Both the position numbers and the translations under genes were made by a program. The notes beneath the pieces were generated by a model. That model saw nothing but the letters and a program-made list of their open reading frames with translations. It made no database searches and was not told the DNA's origin. Positions 50,601 to 59,327 of a stretch of DNA of 64,000 nt are shown piece by piece. Every line of letters begins with the position of its first letter. Positions within the stretch are counted from its first letter, which is position 1. Origin of the DNA: Agrilactobacillus yilanensis (GTDB taxonomy: Bacteria; Bacillota; Bacilli; Lactobacillales; Lactobacillaceae); NCBI RefSeq assembly GCF_003946725.1, contig NZ_RHOY01000002.1, positions 248,001 through 312,000 of the forward strand. Reading direction: 5' to 3'.

Positions 50601-52367
50601 TTAAAAGGGTGCTTGCATTTGTGTATAGTAATTTAAAATTCGACCGGCATACGTATTTTTGTGGAAATTGGTTTGAATTTCTTGTTTTAAACCGGTCAAG
50701 TCATCGGTGATAATGCCATCCACATCTAAAAAGATCATCTGAGACATCTCAGTTGTGTCGTTGACGGTCCAAGCGTAAACCTTCTTGTGCTGTAAGTGCA
50801 CCGCGTCAACAAAAGTACCGTTTAGCGTTGTATATTCCATCGTAAATGCATCGGCATTGCTTTTAGGCACACCGGATAAATTAAAGGACAGAATATAGCT
50901 GGCGGGGATATGGGGCATATATTTTTTGCTCTGTTCAATGTAGTTATAACTTAAGGAGTGAATCATGGCTTTATTTTGAATTAGTTGTCGATTGTATTTT
51001 TGAGCAAAGCGTTTGACAAAATTAGCACGATTGCCACGAACATCTTTAAATTCGACTAATAGTTTTTGGTCCAGTGCATTCGCCGTCTTTAAATAGTCGT
51101 CAAAACTGGCGATAGATGCCGTTTGACCGTTTTCATGTATCTTTGTACCAGTCAGTTGTTTTAACGTCATCTGGCTAGGTTTTTTATTGATACCAGCCAA
51201 TTTATTGAGGGTGTTATCGTGTAACACCACAAATTGATGATCTTTAGTTTCTTGGACATCCATCTCAATGTAAGTTGGTTTTAGTTTCGCCGTTTTCTTT
51301 AACGCGGTAATTGAATTTTGAACACCGTTACCATTATCAACGCCCCGATGCGAAATCGTAGCGGGTTTTTCAATCAACCAATTTTGGAAATAGGCCACGC
51401 TGTAGCTGATAAAGCCGGCTATAGTAACGGTTGCTAAGGTAATCCAAAACCATTTGTGGGTGCGATGTACTTGCCGGCTGTACTGGTAAGTGGCACGGGT
51501 TTGACTCAAAATAATTAAAGCACTGATTGCCGTCATATAAATACTGATAATATAATTAAATAATTGGACTAACGATAAATTTAAGATCGCCATCGGCAAT
51601 TTTAAGAAGGTGACGTGATCAAAAAGCCACTGCAGGCCTAAAATTACCCCAAAGGACAGCTGAGAGAAAATAGCGGCTACAATTGCGGCGGCTAAAAAGA
51701 TACCTAAATAATATAATAATTTCCGTCTGGTGATGGCCCAGCTGCGTTTCATAGCGGCTCGGATAGACTTATGTTCAAAAATCATCAAAGGGATGACAAA
51801 CAGCCAGCGCAAGCCGTAATAAAAAGCCAAGGCATAAAGGGCAAAAACTAAAATAGCCAATGGGAGATGATCTGTAACCAGCCATTCTAAAATAAATTCT
51901 GGGATTTTAACCTTATCTAATAAATTAGACGATAGCCCAAGGGTGCCAAAAGGGATGATCAACAGAAAATATAATAGGAAAAAGCCAAATGCTTTAAACG
52001 GTAGGGCATAAGTCTTATGCAGCACGGTTTTGAAATAATCGCGCCAACGTAAATTCGCTCGAGATTTGATCGCTTGAAAACTGACTAATAAGAGTGCAAA
52101 TTGGCCAAAAACTAACAGTAAAATTAAGACTAAAATTACCAATAACGCTAAAATTACTAACGGCTTGTGTAAGATCAGTTCTGGCAAATTGGTGTAGGAA
52201 AGATAATTCACATTGCCTAGATCCAAAACCGTATTGGTCAACCAACCTAAAGCAGGTGCTAAAATTAAATTACTAATCAATTGGACTAAAATGACAACTT
52301 GGCCATACTTCCAAAAGTATAACCAAAAGTCCCGGTTGAAGTCACGAAATGCGCGTAGACTGCCCAT
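50601..52367 (-). CDS. Membrane-anchored glycerophosphodiester phosphodiesterase
   Basis: A 588-residue protein in two parts. The N-terminal 330 residues form about eight membrane segments (the GDPD membrane domain). The C-terminal 250 residues form a GDPD TIM barrel. Catalytic strings are ISHRGVDNGNGVQNS (His-Arg and the Asn-Ser end of the first motif), TYIEMDVQETKDHQFVVLHD (metal-binding Glu/Asp and second catalytic His) and the late EFKDV and WTVND. The enzyme hydrolyses glycerophosphodiesters, such as lipoteichoic acid or lipid head groups, to glycerol-3-phosphate, here at the outer membrane face (inferred). GlpT in this window could take up that product. GGAGGAA precedes the ATG. Confidence 0.9.
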   Translation of the reverse strand: MGSLRAFRDFNRDFWLYFWKYGQVVILVQLISNLILAPALGWLTNTVLDLGNVNYLSYTNLPELILHKPLVILALLVILVLILLLVFGQFALLLVSFQAIKSRANLRWRDYFKTVLHKTYALPFKAFGFFLLYFLLIIPFGTLGLSSNLLDKVKIPEFILEWLVTDHLPLAILVFALYALAFYYGLRWLFVIPLMIFEHKSIRAAMKRSWAITRRKLLYYLGIFLAAAIVAAIFSQLSFGVILGLQWLFDHVTFLKLPMAILNLSLVQLFNYIISIYMTAISALIILSQTRATYQYSRQVHRTHKWFWITLATVTIAGFISYSVAYFQNWLIEKPATISHRGVDNGNGVQNSITALKKTAKLKPTYIEMDVQETKDHQFVVLHDNTLNKLAGINKKPSQMTLKQLTGTKIHENGQTASIASFDDYLKTANALDQKLLVEFKDVRGNRANFVKRFAQKYNRQLIQNKAMIHSLSYNYIEQSKKYMPHIPASYILSFNLSGVPKSNADAFTMEYTTLNGTFVDAVHLQHKKVYAWTVNDTTEMSQMIFLDVDGIITDDLTGLKQEIQTNFHKNTYAGRILNYYTQMQAPF

Positions 52368-52562
52368 ATAAAATTCCTCCAGATAATTAACTGTTATTTA
52401 TCATACCCCCAGTTCAACAAGATTTATATAAATATTTTAAATCATTATTATTAAAGGATTGATAACGTTAAAATTATAGATTACAATTTAGGTGTAATCT
52501 GTATTATTAAAATGTATTAAAGGCTGTCCTTGTCGCAATTATAAAAAAAGGTGTCGATCACA

Positions 52563-52736
52563 ATGAGAATAAAACCAAGAATTGATTCATGGGTCCTGTT
52601 TATTTTAGGTATTGCTGTTTTAATCGCTGATGTTGTTTGGAGTCGTTCCAATAATTTATTTTTACCGATTTTAGTTATCGGAGTCGCAATGATTTTACAA
52701 TCTTTTGAGAAAAAAGAGAAAAAATCAACCTATTGA
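52563..52736 (+). CDS. Small two-TM membrane protein of unknown function
   Basis: A 57-residue protein with two hydrophobic segments (about 10-27 and 32-46), charged ends (MRIKPRID at the N-terminus, EKKEKKSTY at the C-terminus) and an AAAAGGTG site 9 nt before ATG 52563. I do not recognise a family. It has its own terminator-flanked unit. The ribosome site and clean topology argue for a real gene. Confidence 0.65.
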   Translation: MRIKPRIDSWVLFILGIAVLIADVVWSRSNNLFLPILVIGVAMILQSFEKKEKKSTY

Positions 52737-52787
52737 GGTTGCTCTAAAAATTGGGTAAGATTAAAAATATGATATTGTATTATAACT

Positions 52788-52845
52788 AATTAAAAAGTAT
52801 AAGATATACCGTAATTATTTTACGTATATCTTATACTTTTTAATT
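52788..52845. terminator. Bidirectional terminator with a 22-bp stem
   Basis: AATTAAAAAGTATAAGATAT plus AC pairs with its exact complement after a 14-nt loop, between the converging small membrane protein and aldo-keto reductase genes. Confidence 0.92.
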
Positions 52846-52847
52846 TT

Positions 52848-53699
52848 CTATAAAATTGCTAATGGTTGTTTACGTGTTGGTGCTGGGAAAGCTTGATCTA
52901 ATAAGGCTAAATCAGCTTCGTCTAGTTCGAGTTCACCAGCAGCGATATTTGCTTGCATATGTTCAGGATTACTTGTTTGTGGAATGGCTAAAACTTGTTC
53001 ATTTCTAATCACCCAGGCCAACATCACCTGATGTGCAGTGACATGATGGCGTTTGGCCACTTCCAAAACTTCAGAGGTGTTGCTGACTTGGGTGCCATTA
53101 TAACTGTCGCCGGCCCCCACAGGACTATACGCAATTAATGGGCAATTATGGGCTTTTTGCCAAGGTAAGAGGTCATATTCGATTCCTCGACTGCCTAAAT
53201 TATATAAATCTTCATTGGCGCTGGCATTTGAACCTTGGGATAACTGCCAAAGTTCTTTCATATCAGCGGTATCAAAATTTGAAACACCCCAATTTTTGAT
53301 TTTACCAGTGGTCTGCAGCCGTTGCAATTCAGCGACTGTTTCGGCTAATGGGACTCCGCCGCGCCAATGGTAAAGATAAAGATCCAAATAATCGGTTTTT
53401 AAGCGTTGTAAGCTGGCATCTAAACTTTGGGCCATTCTTTTTTTGGACGCATTGTTAGGGAGCACCTTTGAAATCAAGAAAAGATCCTTGCGTTCAAAAG
53501 GGGCAATTGCTGCGCCGACAAGGGCTTCAGAATCGCCAGAACCATACATTTCAGCAGTATCGATGACTTTTGCGCCGGCATGAATTCCGGCTTGAATTGC
53601 TGCTAATTCTTGGGCATAGGTTTGAGGATTACTACCCATATGCCAAGTACCAATGCCAATTGCCGGAACTTCTCGTCCAGCTAATATTAGTTGTTTCAT
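52848..53699 (-). CDS. Aldo-keto reductase
   Basis: A 283-residue NAD(P)H-dependent oxidoreductase of the AKR family. The catalytic tetrad is visible: Asp and Tyr in KVIDTAEMYGSG, Lys in LFLISKV, His in DLYLYHWRGG. NADPH contacts fall in IPQTSNPEHMQANIAA (shortened family motif IPKT) and GVSNFDTADM. ATG 53699 follows GGAGG. It probably reduces short-chain aldehydes or ketones; YtbE-like in sequence. Confidence 0.9.
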   Translation of the reverse strand: MKQLILAGREVPAIGIGTWHMGSNPQTYAQELAAIQAGIHAGAKVIDTAEMYGSGDSEALVGAAIAPFERKDLFLISKVLPNNASKKRMAQSLDASLQRLKTDYLDLYLYHWRGGVPLAETVAELQRLQTTGKIKNWGVSNFDTADMKELWQLSQGSNASANEDLYNLGSRGIEYDLLPWQKAHNCPLIAYSPVGAGDSYNGTQVSNTSEVLEVAKRHHVTAHQVMLAWVIRNEQVLAIPQTSNPEHMQANIAAGELELDEADLALLDQAFPAPTRKQPLAIL

Positions 53700-53821
53700 C
53701 AAAAAAACCTCCAAATCTAAAACTGTTGTGTTTTGTCTACAGTTTAGCTGAAGGTTGTGTCGTATACAATTGGTGGCTGACCTAAATTTTTAGGTAGATT
53801 AACAATTTTAAGTCACTAGAT

Positions 53822-55150
53822 TTATTGGCGGTTCTGCCGTAATTTGTAGAAGTAAAGTGGCACACCCACGGCCACAATGACTAAGGACAAAATAACGCCA
53901 GGTAAATCTGAACCAATTTCACTAACAATCACAAATAAGGCGCCTAAAATTGCAACTAATGGTGTCACTGGAAAACCAGGTGTTGAAAATGGCCGTAATT
54001 GATCTTTATTGCGTTTGCGAAGAATAAAAACGCCAATAAAAGCGGCCACATAAAAGCAATAAACTGTGAAAATACATAGATCTGAAAGCCGATCAGGATT
54101 AAAAAATAAAATCATGATGCTGGCATAAACTAAAATTGCCACAGTAGCCACAACTGGTTCGTGGGAGTTACGGGTCAAATAGCTAAACTGTTTAGAGAAT
54201 GGTAATTGTTTTTGTTCAGCCATCGCATAGATGATCCGGGGGAAAGTCATAATCTTACCATTCAAACAACCGACCATTGAAACGATAATCCCGATATTTA
54301 ACAAACGGCCACCGATTTTACCAAAGGCTGCATTTGCGAAGTACACCGTCGTTTGTTGGCCTAGCTGATGAATTTTTTCTGCGGGTAAAAAGTGTAAAAC
54401 ACCATAGCTGACTAGCGTATAGGCAATTAAGACTAAGGAAATTCCAAAAATAATGGCTTGTGGTAATAATTTTTGTGGATTTTTAATCTCGCCCCCTAAG
54501 TTGGCTACTAAAATCCAACCATCGTAGGCAAATAATGTTGCTAAAACAGCGACACCAAAGTTGCCAGTGGACTGACTAACAGAATGCAACGTCTGACCAA
54601 AGGCGTTTTGGTCACCAAAGAATAATCCAAAAATGATAATAGCAATAATCGGTAAAAGTTTGCCTAAGGTTGTAATGATCTGAAAAGCCGCACCCCAACG
54701 GTTTTCAAAAGCATTCAGAAGACCAATCAGCGCAATAACGCCGATCGCTAATGGTGCTTGCCAGCGGCTGCTTAAATCAAAAAAGCCAACAAGTAAAATA
54801 CCTAAGTAGGCGGCAATGGAAGCAATGATGGCTGGGCCATAAACCGCAATTTGCATCCAGCCGGATAAAAAGCCCCAAATTTTACCATAGATTTTTTCCA
54901 TGTACACATACAAACCGCCAGTATGTGGCATTTGTGCGCCGACTTCAGCGATAGTTAAACCAGCGGTTAGCGTGATCAAACCGCCTAAGAACCAAGCTAA
55001 CAAAGCGTTAGCTGTCGAACCAGCACTATCGAGCACGGATGATTGTTTAAAAAAGATACCGGAACCAATGACAGTCCCAACAACTAACGATAATGCAGAC
55101 CAAAAACCAAGAGAGCGGTTTAAGGTAGGTTCAGAATTTTCCTTTTGCAT
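53822..55150 (-). CDS. APC-family amino-acid permease/exchanger (SteT/LAT-like)
   Basis: A 442-residue, twelve-segment transporter. The APC start LSLVVGTVIGSGIFFKQS, the TM6 string FAYDGWILVANLGGEIKNPQ and TM8 PRIIYAMAEQKQLPF follow the L-type exchanger branch (SteT of B. subtilis, serine/threonine exchange). The true amino acid substrate is not determinable. GTGAGG lies about 11 nt before the ATG. Upstream is the repeat-rich gap. Confidence 0.87.
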   Translation of the reverse strand: MQKENSEPTLNRSLGFWSALSLVVGTVIGSGIFFKQSSVLDSAGSTANALLAWFLGGLITLTAGLTIAEVGAQMPHTGGLYVYMEKIYGKIWGFLSGWMQIAVYGPAIIASIAAYLGILLVGFFDLSSRWQAPLAIGVIALIGLLNAFENRWGAAFQIITTLGKLLPIIAIIIFGLFFGDQNAFGQTLHSVSQSTGNFGVAVLATLFAYDGWILVANLGGEIKNPQKLLPQAIIFGISLVLIAYTLVSYGVLHFLPAEKIHQLGQQTTVYFANAAFGKIGGRLLNIGIIVSMVGCLNGKIMTFPRIIYAMAEQKQLPFSKQFSYLTRNSHEPVVATVAILVYASIMILFFNPDRLSDLCIFTVYCFYVAAFIGVFILRKRNKDQLRPFSTPGFPVTPLVAILGALFVIVSEIGSDLPGVILSLVIVAVGVPLYFYKLRQNRQ

Positions 55151-55314
55151 TCAATGCACTGCCTCACTTTCAGTGAATAAAGTTGTTATAAATGAACGCA
55201 ATTAGCATACCAAAAATACCGATCAAACGCAATTTAGAATGCGCTTACCACGCCATTTATTGAAAAAATTACGAACTAATAATCAATTAACGAAATAAAA
55301 GTTCGATTAAATGA

Positions 55315-55425
55315 GAGCGCGAATCAACACGGGTGATTTCGCAATATAACCTAGACTTGGCAGGCAGTCGCTGGCGACTGTCAACAAGGCGTAGTTATAT
55401 GTAGAAATCAGTGTTGGTGAGCGCG
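55315..55425. repeat. Structured intergenic repeat, unit 1 (111-nt hairpin)
   Basis: This segment folds into one long hairpin with symmetric internal loops: GCGC/GCGC, CAACAC/GTGTTG, TGATTTC/GAAATCA, ATATAAC/GTTATAT, CTTG/CAAG and CAGTCG/CGACTG around CTGG. It shares the block ATAACCTAGACTT with unit 2. No ORF is present. The 135 bp between this and the permease start hold a second AT-rich stretch with no clear feature. Confidence 0.75.
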
Positions 55426-55431
55426 TTTAAG

Positions 55432-55556
55432 AGCCAGAGCGCGAACTGGAGCGGGAAAGCCTCAAGCATAACCTAGACTTACGACATAAGCCCGGTCTTG
55501 GCTTGTGAGTAAGACGTAACTAGGCGCAGAAATTAGTCTTTGGGAACGTGTTTAGC
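55432..55556. repeat. Structured intergenic repeat, unit 2
   Basis: The first 50 bp (55432-55481) are identical to 63951-64000 at the window end. The middle has a CTTAC/GTAAG and AAGCC/GGCTT hairpin. Outer pairing is weaker than in unit 1. It shares GAGCGCGAA, ATAACCTAGACTT, the GTAACT-like arm and the AGAAAT-AGT string with unit 1, at matching positions. Confidence 0.75.
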
Positions 55557-55637
55557 CCAGAGCAACAAAGTTACGATTTTTACAATGCACCTAGATTAAC
55601 ACCATAAACGATGGTTACTTAAAAGCTAAACTTACGC
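55557..55637. repeat. Degenerate third copy of the structured repeat
   Basis: CAGAGCAACAAAGTTACGATT followed by CACCTAGATTAACACC and an ACCATAAACGATGGT hairpin keeps the order and spacing of the unit 1/2 blocks with more changes. The family assignment is tentative. The rest of the gap to 55712 shows nothing else. Confidence 0.45.
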
Positions 55638-55712
55638 CAAACAAAAAACAGCCAGGCCAAAAGATTAGTCTCAGGTCTGACTGCATACATTATATAGAAC
55701 ATAGAATGGTCA

Positions 55713-56618
55713 TTATTTAGAGTGGTTATTAATCAAAGGATAGATTGCACCAATTAAGTTAGCTTGATTATGAAAGTGTGCTGCCATAATTTCCGGTGTA
55801 TGAATGGTGCGTTGCGCCAGATTGGTTACTTGATGGAAGGTCTCAAATTCACGTTGCAGCTGTTGGATTAAAAGTGGCTGCACGCTAATGCCACCGCCAA
55901 TAACAATCCGCTGCAAATCTAATGCGGTTTGTAAATTATAAATTAACGCACCAACACCCCTGGTAAATGGCCTGAAGTACTGCCAAGCTTCAGGTACTTG
56001 GTTTTCCAAAGCCTGAAAGACTTGCTGGCCAAGGTTGTCACCCGCTAAATGCAAAGTATCCGCGATGGTTTCTACCATAGTGACCACGGATAACCCAGCA
56101 GCAGTTTGTGCGCGGGCATCTTTTTGAGACAAATCGGTGACCATGAAACTCGCCTCACCGCCAATGAAATGACTGCCATAATACAAAGCATCATTGATAA
56201 AGAGACAACAGCCGACACCAGTGCCTAAAACAATCATCGCACCATTTTGGATCGATTGTAAATGACCGCACCATTTTTCAGCTAAGGCGGCCGCATTACC
56301 ATCATTATCCAAAACAATTGGTAAATCGATAGACAATGTTTCATGAAGCAGTGTTTCTAAAGCAACGTTTTCCAAAAAAGGTAAGGTCGCACAAGCTAAA
56401 ACTAGGCCTTTTTTTGGATCAATCGTGCCGGGTAATGAAAGGCCCACACCTTGAATCGTTGCTTGGTAAGGTTGAATTAGATTTTTTAAGGTAGCGATGA
56501 AGACAGCTCGATCTTGGCGTGGTGTGGCGCATTCGTGCGTATCAAAAACAGTACCGTCAGCAGTGACGCAACCAGATTTAATTGTAGTCCCACCAATATC
56601 AATTGCTAAATAAGTCAT
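55713..56618 (-). CDS. sugK: ROK-family sugar kinase of the fucosyl-GlcNAc-Asn locus
   Basis: A 301-residue kinase. ROK features are LAIDIGGTTIKSGCVT (phosphate loop), LDNDGNAAALAEKW (catalytic Asp), VLGTGVGCCLFIND and IGGEASFM. The Cys-His zinc motif of fructokinase/NagC-type members (compare scrK at 5601) is absent. The gene is last in alfH-alfC-sugK, 27 bp after the fucosidase stop, with AGGTAGG upstream. In the analogous L. casei cluster a ROK kinase phosphorylates the freed amino sugar; GlcNAc is thus the likely substrate (by analogy). Confidence 0.85.
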   Translation of the reverse strand: MTYLAIDIGGTTIKSGCVTADGTVFDTHECATPRQDRAVFIATLKNLIQPYQATIQGVGLSLPGTIDPKKGLVLACATLPFLENVALETLLHETLSIDLPIVLDNDGNAAALAEKWCGHLQSIQNGAMIVLGTGVGCCLFINDALYYGSHFIGGEASFMVTDLSQKDARAQTAAGLSVVTMVETIADTLHLAGDNLGQQVFQALENQVPEAWQYFRPFTRGVGALIYNLQTALDLQRIVIGGGISVQPLLIQQLQREFETFHQVTNLAQRTIHTPEIMAAHFHNQANLIGAIYPLINNHSK

Positions 56619-56644
56619 TTTTTACCTACCTTCAGCTAAGTCAG

Positions 56645-57667
56645 CTAGTTGTTTTCTAGAGCTTGGGCCGCCTTTAAGTTTTGTTCTGCCTGCATTGGCA
56701 CTCGACCTAAGCCGTCTAAGCCAATATTTAACAGATAGTTGATACCGAAATCGTTTAAATGCTTTTTATATTTATAAATCATTTCTGGTGTTTTCCAGTT
56801 TTGGTCATGGTAAGAAAAGCCCCAAGAGTCATTAATCGTCCCGGCTGTTTCATATAAGCCTAATGGGGATGGCTTGAAACCTTCAATAGCGTTGTAATCC
56901 ACCGTATCAGCGTTAGTCCCATCATCTTTTTGTTCAGGAATCTCATTATCGCCCAATGAAACATAATCATATTTACCATTGCCCAACCGAGAGTTAATTA
57001 AGCAGTCTGGTTGTAGTTTTTTTACGGTGTCATAAATGCGTTGACTTTGTGCTTCAGATAAAGTCATTGGGACATCAAACCAAGCCGTTGCGATGTCACC
57101 GTAATTTGTCATGATTTCTTCAATTTGAGGCATGATTTTATTTTCAAAGCATTCATCAAAATCTTTTTTGCCAGTGAAGTCCCAGCTGTTATCCCAAGTT
57201 GTTCCGGCAGTTTCAATATCATTAGATAAATAACCGCCACCATTTGGTTCATGCCAGTCCAAATCTTGTGAATAATATAAACCAAATTTTAAGCCAGCTT
57301 GATGACAAGCTTGGGCTAGTTCACCGATCACATCCCGGTGGAAAGGGGTTGCATCGTAAACATTATAAGGATCCACATGTGAATGGTACATGGCAAAGCC
57401 GTCGTGATGCTTCGTTGTAACGACTAAATATTGCATACCGCAAGCCTTGGCTAAATCGACAATTTTAGTTGCATCAAAATAGATAGGATTAAAAATGGTC
57501 GCTAGTTTTTCATAATCCTTATTAGGAATTTGCAGTTTAGATTGAATCCACTCCGCATAATTACTAGAAGAACGACCATCATATTCACCGGCCAGTAAGG
57601 AATAAAGGCCCCAATGAATCATCATGCCATATTTGGCCTGTTTAAACCAAGTTACATTATCAGTCAT
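56645..57667 (-). CDS. alfC: GH29 alpha-L-fucosidase, AlfC-like (alpha-1,6 type)
   Basis: A 340-residue intracellular fucosidase with only the catalytic (beta/alpha)8 domain, as in L. casei AlfC, and no signal peptide. GH29 strings are KYGMMIHWGLYSLLAGEY, LVVTTKHHDGFAMYHS, LKFGLYYSQDLDWHEP and the nucleophile region DIATAWFDVP. AlfC-type enzymes release core alpha-1,6-fucose from GlcNAc. It follows the MFS gene by 21 bp, with GGAGGTAA before the ATG, and is divergently arranged to the glycosylasparaginase operon, which fits fucosyl-GlcNAc-Asn catabolism. Fucose itself has no catabolic genes in the window, so it may be exported. Confidence 0.92.
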   Translation of the reverse strand: MTDNVTWFKQAKYGMMIHWGLYSLLAGEYDGRSSSNYAEWIQSKLQIPNKDYEKLATIFNPIYFDATKIVDLAKACGMQYLVVTTKHHDGFAMYHSHVDPYNVYDATPFHRDVIGELAQACHQAGLKFGLYYSQDLDWHEPNGGGYLSNDIETAGTTWDNSWDFTGKKDFDECFENKIMPQIEEIMTNYGDIATAWFDVPMTLSEAQSQRIYDTVKKLQPDCLINSRLGNGKYDYVSLGDNEIPEQKDDGTNADTVDYNAIEGFKPSPLGLYETAGTINDSWGFSYHDQNWKTPEMIYKYKKHLNDFGINYLLNIGLDGLGRVPMQAEQNLKAAQALENN

Positions 57668-57688
57668 AATACCATTACCTCCATAAAA

Positions 57689-58891
57689 TTAAATTGAAAG
57701 TTTGTCTTTTTTAACAGTGAAGACATCAAACAAGGCTAAAAGCACATAGAAGAGCCCAGAATAAAAGATCATCATGGCAGGATCAGAAGTGTGTACTAAA
57801 GCACCAAAAGCTTGGAAGAAATAAGGGGCAACTAAGAACCCAATATTGATCCCGATAATAATGATTGAAGTGGTTAAGTTCATCGACCCTTTAGGTGAAT
57901 AAGCCACCATTCGGGCGGTTAAAGCCGGATTGATGACCCCGTTACAAAAGCCGCAGACAAGAACTAAGACTAAAATTACCGGAATAGAGGTTGTAAATGG
58001 CATAATAATCAAGGCAATGGCTGTAGCGATATCAAAAATCGCAACGGTATATTTACCAAAAATTTTAGCCAATTTTTCAAAAAGGATCCCTGAGAAAATT
58101 GAACATAATACTAAAAAGCTAAAAATCCGCGTTACTTGAGCTGCAGAACCAATATGATGGTTCACGATATAGCTGGCAAGTTTTAGTGAAATTGCGGAGT
58201 AGAATAAGCAGACGAATAAGAAAATACCGGCCAATTTAATAACTTGGATATTCGTGCTTGGTTTAATATCTTCATTAGAAATATCCGCCTCTTTGTTATC
58301 GCCGTCCGCAACGATATTATCTAGCCGTTTAGGTACGAAAAGTCCTACTAAAATGATTGGTACCAATAAGAATAAGAACACAAGATAAGTTGTATGCCAG
58401 CTGACATTAATCAAGAAGCCAGCAATGAAAAGCATAATGGAATCCCCAATAGCCCCAATGGAGTTCCGCCAACCCAATAAACGGTTACGTTTTTCTTCAG
58501 GGAACAAATCGGTTATGTAGGAAACGCTAAGTGGTGTAAAAACCCCCATACCTACCCCAAACATGGCCCGAGAGACAAAGATAGAGGCGTAGTTGTAAAA
58601 GAAAGCAGGAATAATACCAAAAATCAAGGAAATCGCTAACCCGGCCATAACGGTATATTTTTTACCGAGTTTGTTAGAAACGGCCCCACTAATTACGGTA
58701 CCTAAAAGCACCCCACCAGTGGGAATAACAATTAATAGTTCAATATTTGCTTGAGAGACGTTGGAGAAGAATTTCTCCATTAATGGAATAGTACCGGAGA
58801 CGGCATTACTTACAGACATTAGGAATGAGATAGATAAAATCCCCAACGTTAGTAACCTAGTATTCTTAACGTTTGAATCAGTAGATGACAT
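57689..58891 (-). CDS. alfH: MFS importer of the fucosyl-GlcNAc-Asn locus (AlfH-like)
   Basis: A 400-residue, twelve-segment MFS protein. Motif A occurs as AVSNKLGKKYTVMAGLA. The central loop is strongly acidic (NIVADGDNKEADISNEDI). First gene of the operon with alfC and sugK, AAGGGAG before the ATG, and a GntR-type operator 190 bp upstream. In the L. casei alf2 cluster the equivalent permease takes up fucosylated GlcNAc-Asn. The family alone does not fix the substrate, so this rests on context. Confidence 0.82.
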   Translation of the reverse strand: MSSTDSNVKNTRLLTLGILSISFLMSVSNAVSGTIPLMEKFFSNVSQANIELLIVIPTGGVLLGTVISGAVSNKLGKKYTVMAGLAISLIFGIIPAFFYNYASIFVSRAMFGVGMGVFTPLSVSYITDLFPEEKRNRLLGWRNSIGAIGDSIMLFIAGFLINVSWHTTYLVFLFLLVPIILVGLFVPKRLDNIVADGDNKEADISNEDIKPSTNIQVIKLAGIFLFVCLFYSAISLKLASYIVNHHIGSAAQVTRIFSFLVLCSIFSGILFEKLAKIFGKYTVAIFDIATAIALIIMPFTTSIPVILVLVLVCGFCNGVINPALTARMVAYSPKGSMNLTTSIIIIGINIGFLVAPYFFQAFGALVHTSDPAMMIFYSGLFYVLLALFDVFTVKKDKLSI

Positions 58892-59081
58892 ATTTACACT
58901 CCCTTACTAAAATAAAAAATCTAAACAGATAATGATTTCGGTGTTGATGATTGTCAACCATCACGCTGCCTTAGGGTGTTGCGCTGACTAATTGTTCCGG
59001 TAGGGCTTTCATTTTAATTGAAACCTCAATTAATCAGGACATCAAAGAACATTGATTTTTAAATATTAGGCTTTGTTAATA

Positions 59082-59093
59082 TAGTATATACTA
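59082..59093. promoter_or_regulatory. GntR (HutC-type) operator, alfH side
   Basis: TAGTATATACTA is a perfect 12-bp palindrome within AATATAGTATATAC, a 14-bp string repeated 203 bp away next to asdA. Confidence 0.7.
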
Positions 59094-59284
59094 ATCAGTC
59101 AATACCGTATAATACAGATATTATGATATACGCACTTCGAAACTTATGCAAGTCCTTTTAAGAAAGTTCTCTCAAATTTATTCAATTCTTATATCCGCTA
59201 TTTAAAGCGTTATAATTTAGTTTTCAAAATAATAAATTCTGATATAATCAAATGAAAACAGTTGCAATTAATTTAAAGACAATA

Positions 59285-59296
59285 TAGTATATACCA
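59285..59296. promoter_or_regulatory. GntR (HutC-type) operator, asdA side
   Basis: TAGTATATACCA differs from the alfH-side palindrome at one base and keeps the 14-bp AATATAGTATATAC context. It lies 32 bp upstream of the asdA start codon, so one regulator can control both operons. Confidence 0.7.
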
Positions 59297-59327
59297 TGTG
59301 ATATATATTGTTGAGAAGGTGAGCTTA

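Larger units (their letters stand above)
58892..59327. promoter_or_regulatory. Divergent regulatory region of the alfHC-sugK and asdA operons
   Basis: This 436-bp AT-rich gap holds two GntR-type operators (59082-59093 and 59285-59296) near the two promoters. An imperfect palindrome centred on TTGTCAA (GATGATTGTCAACCATC, 58946-58962) lies in the alfH leader. Two TATAAT-like boxes occur (for example CGTATAATAC at 59107-59116). Nothing codes here. Confidence 0.6.

Noticed and set aside
55200-55700. CRISPR array in the repeat-rich gap
   Set aside because: The units are long, few and unequal, lack regular spacers and fold as hairpins; no cas genes are present.
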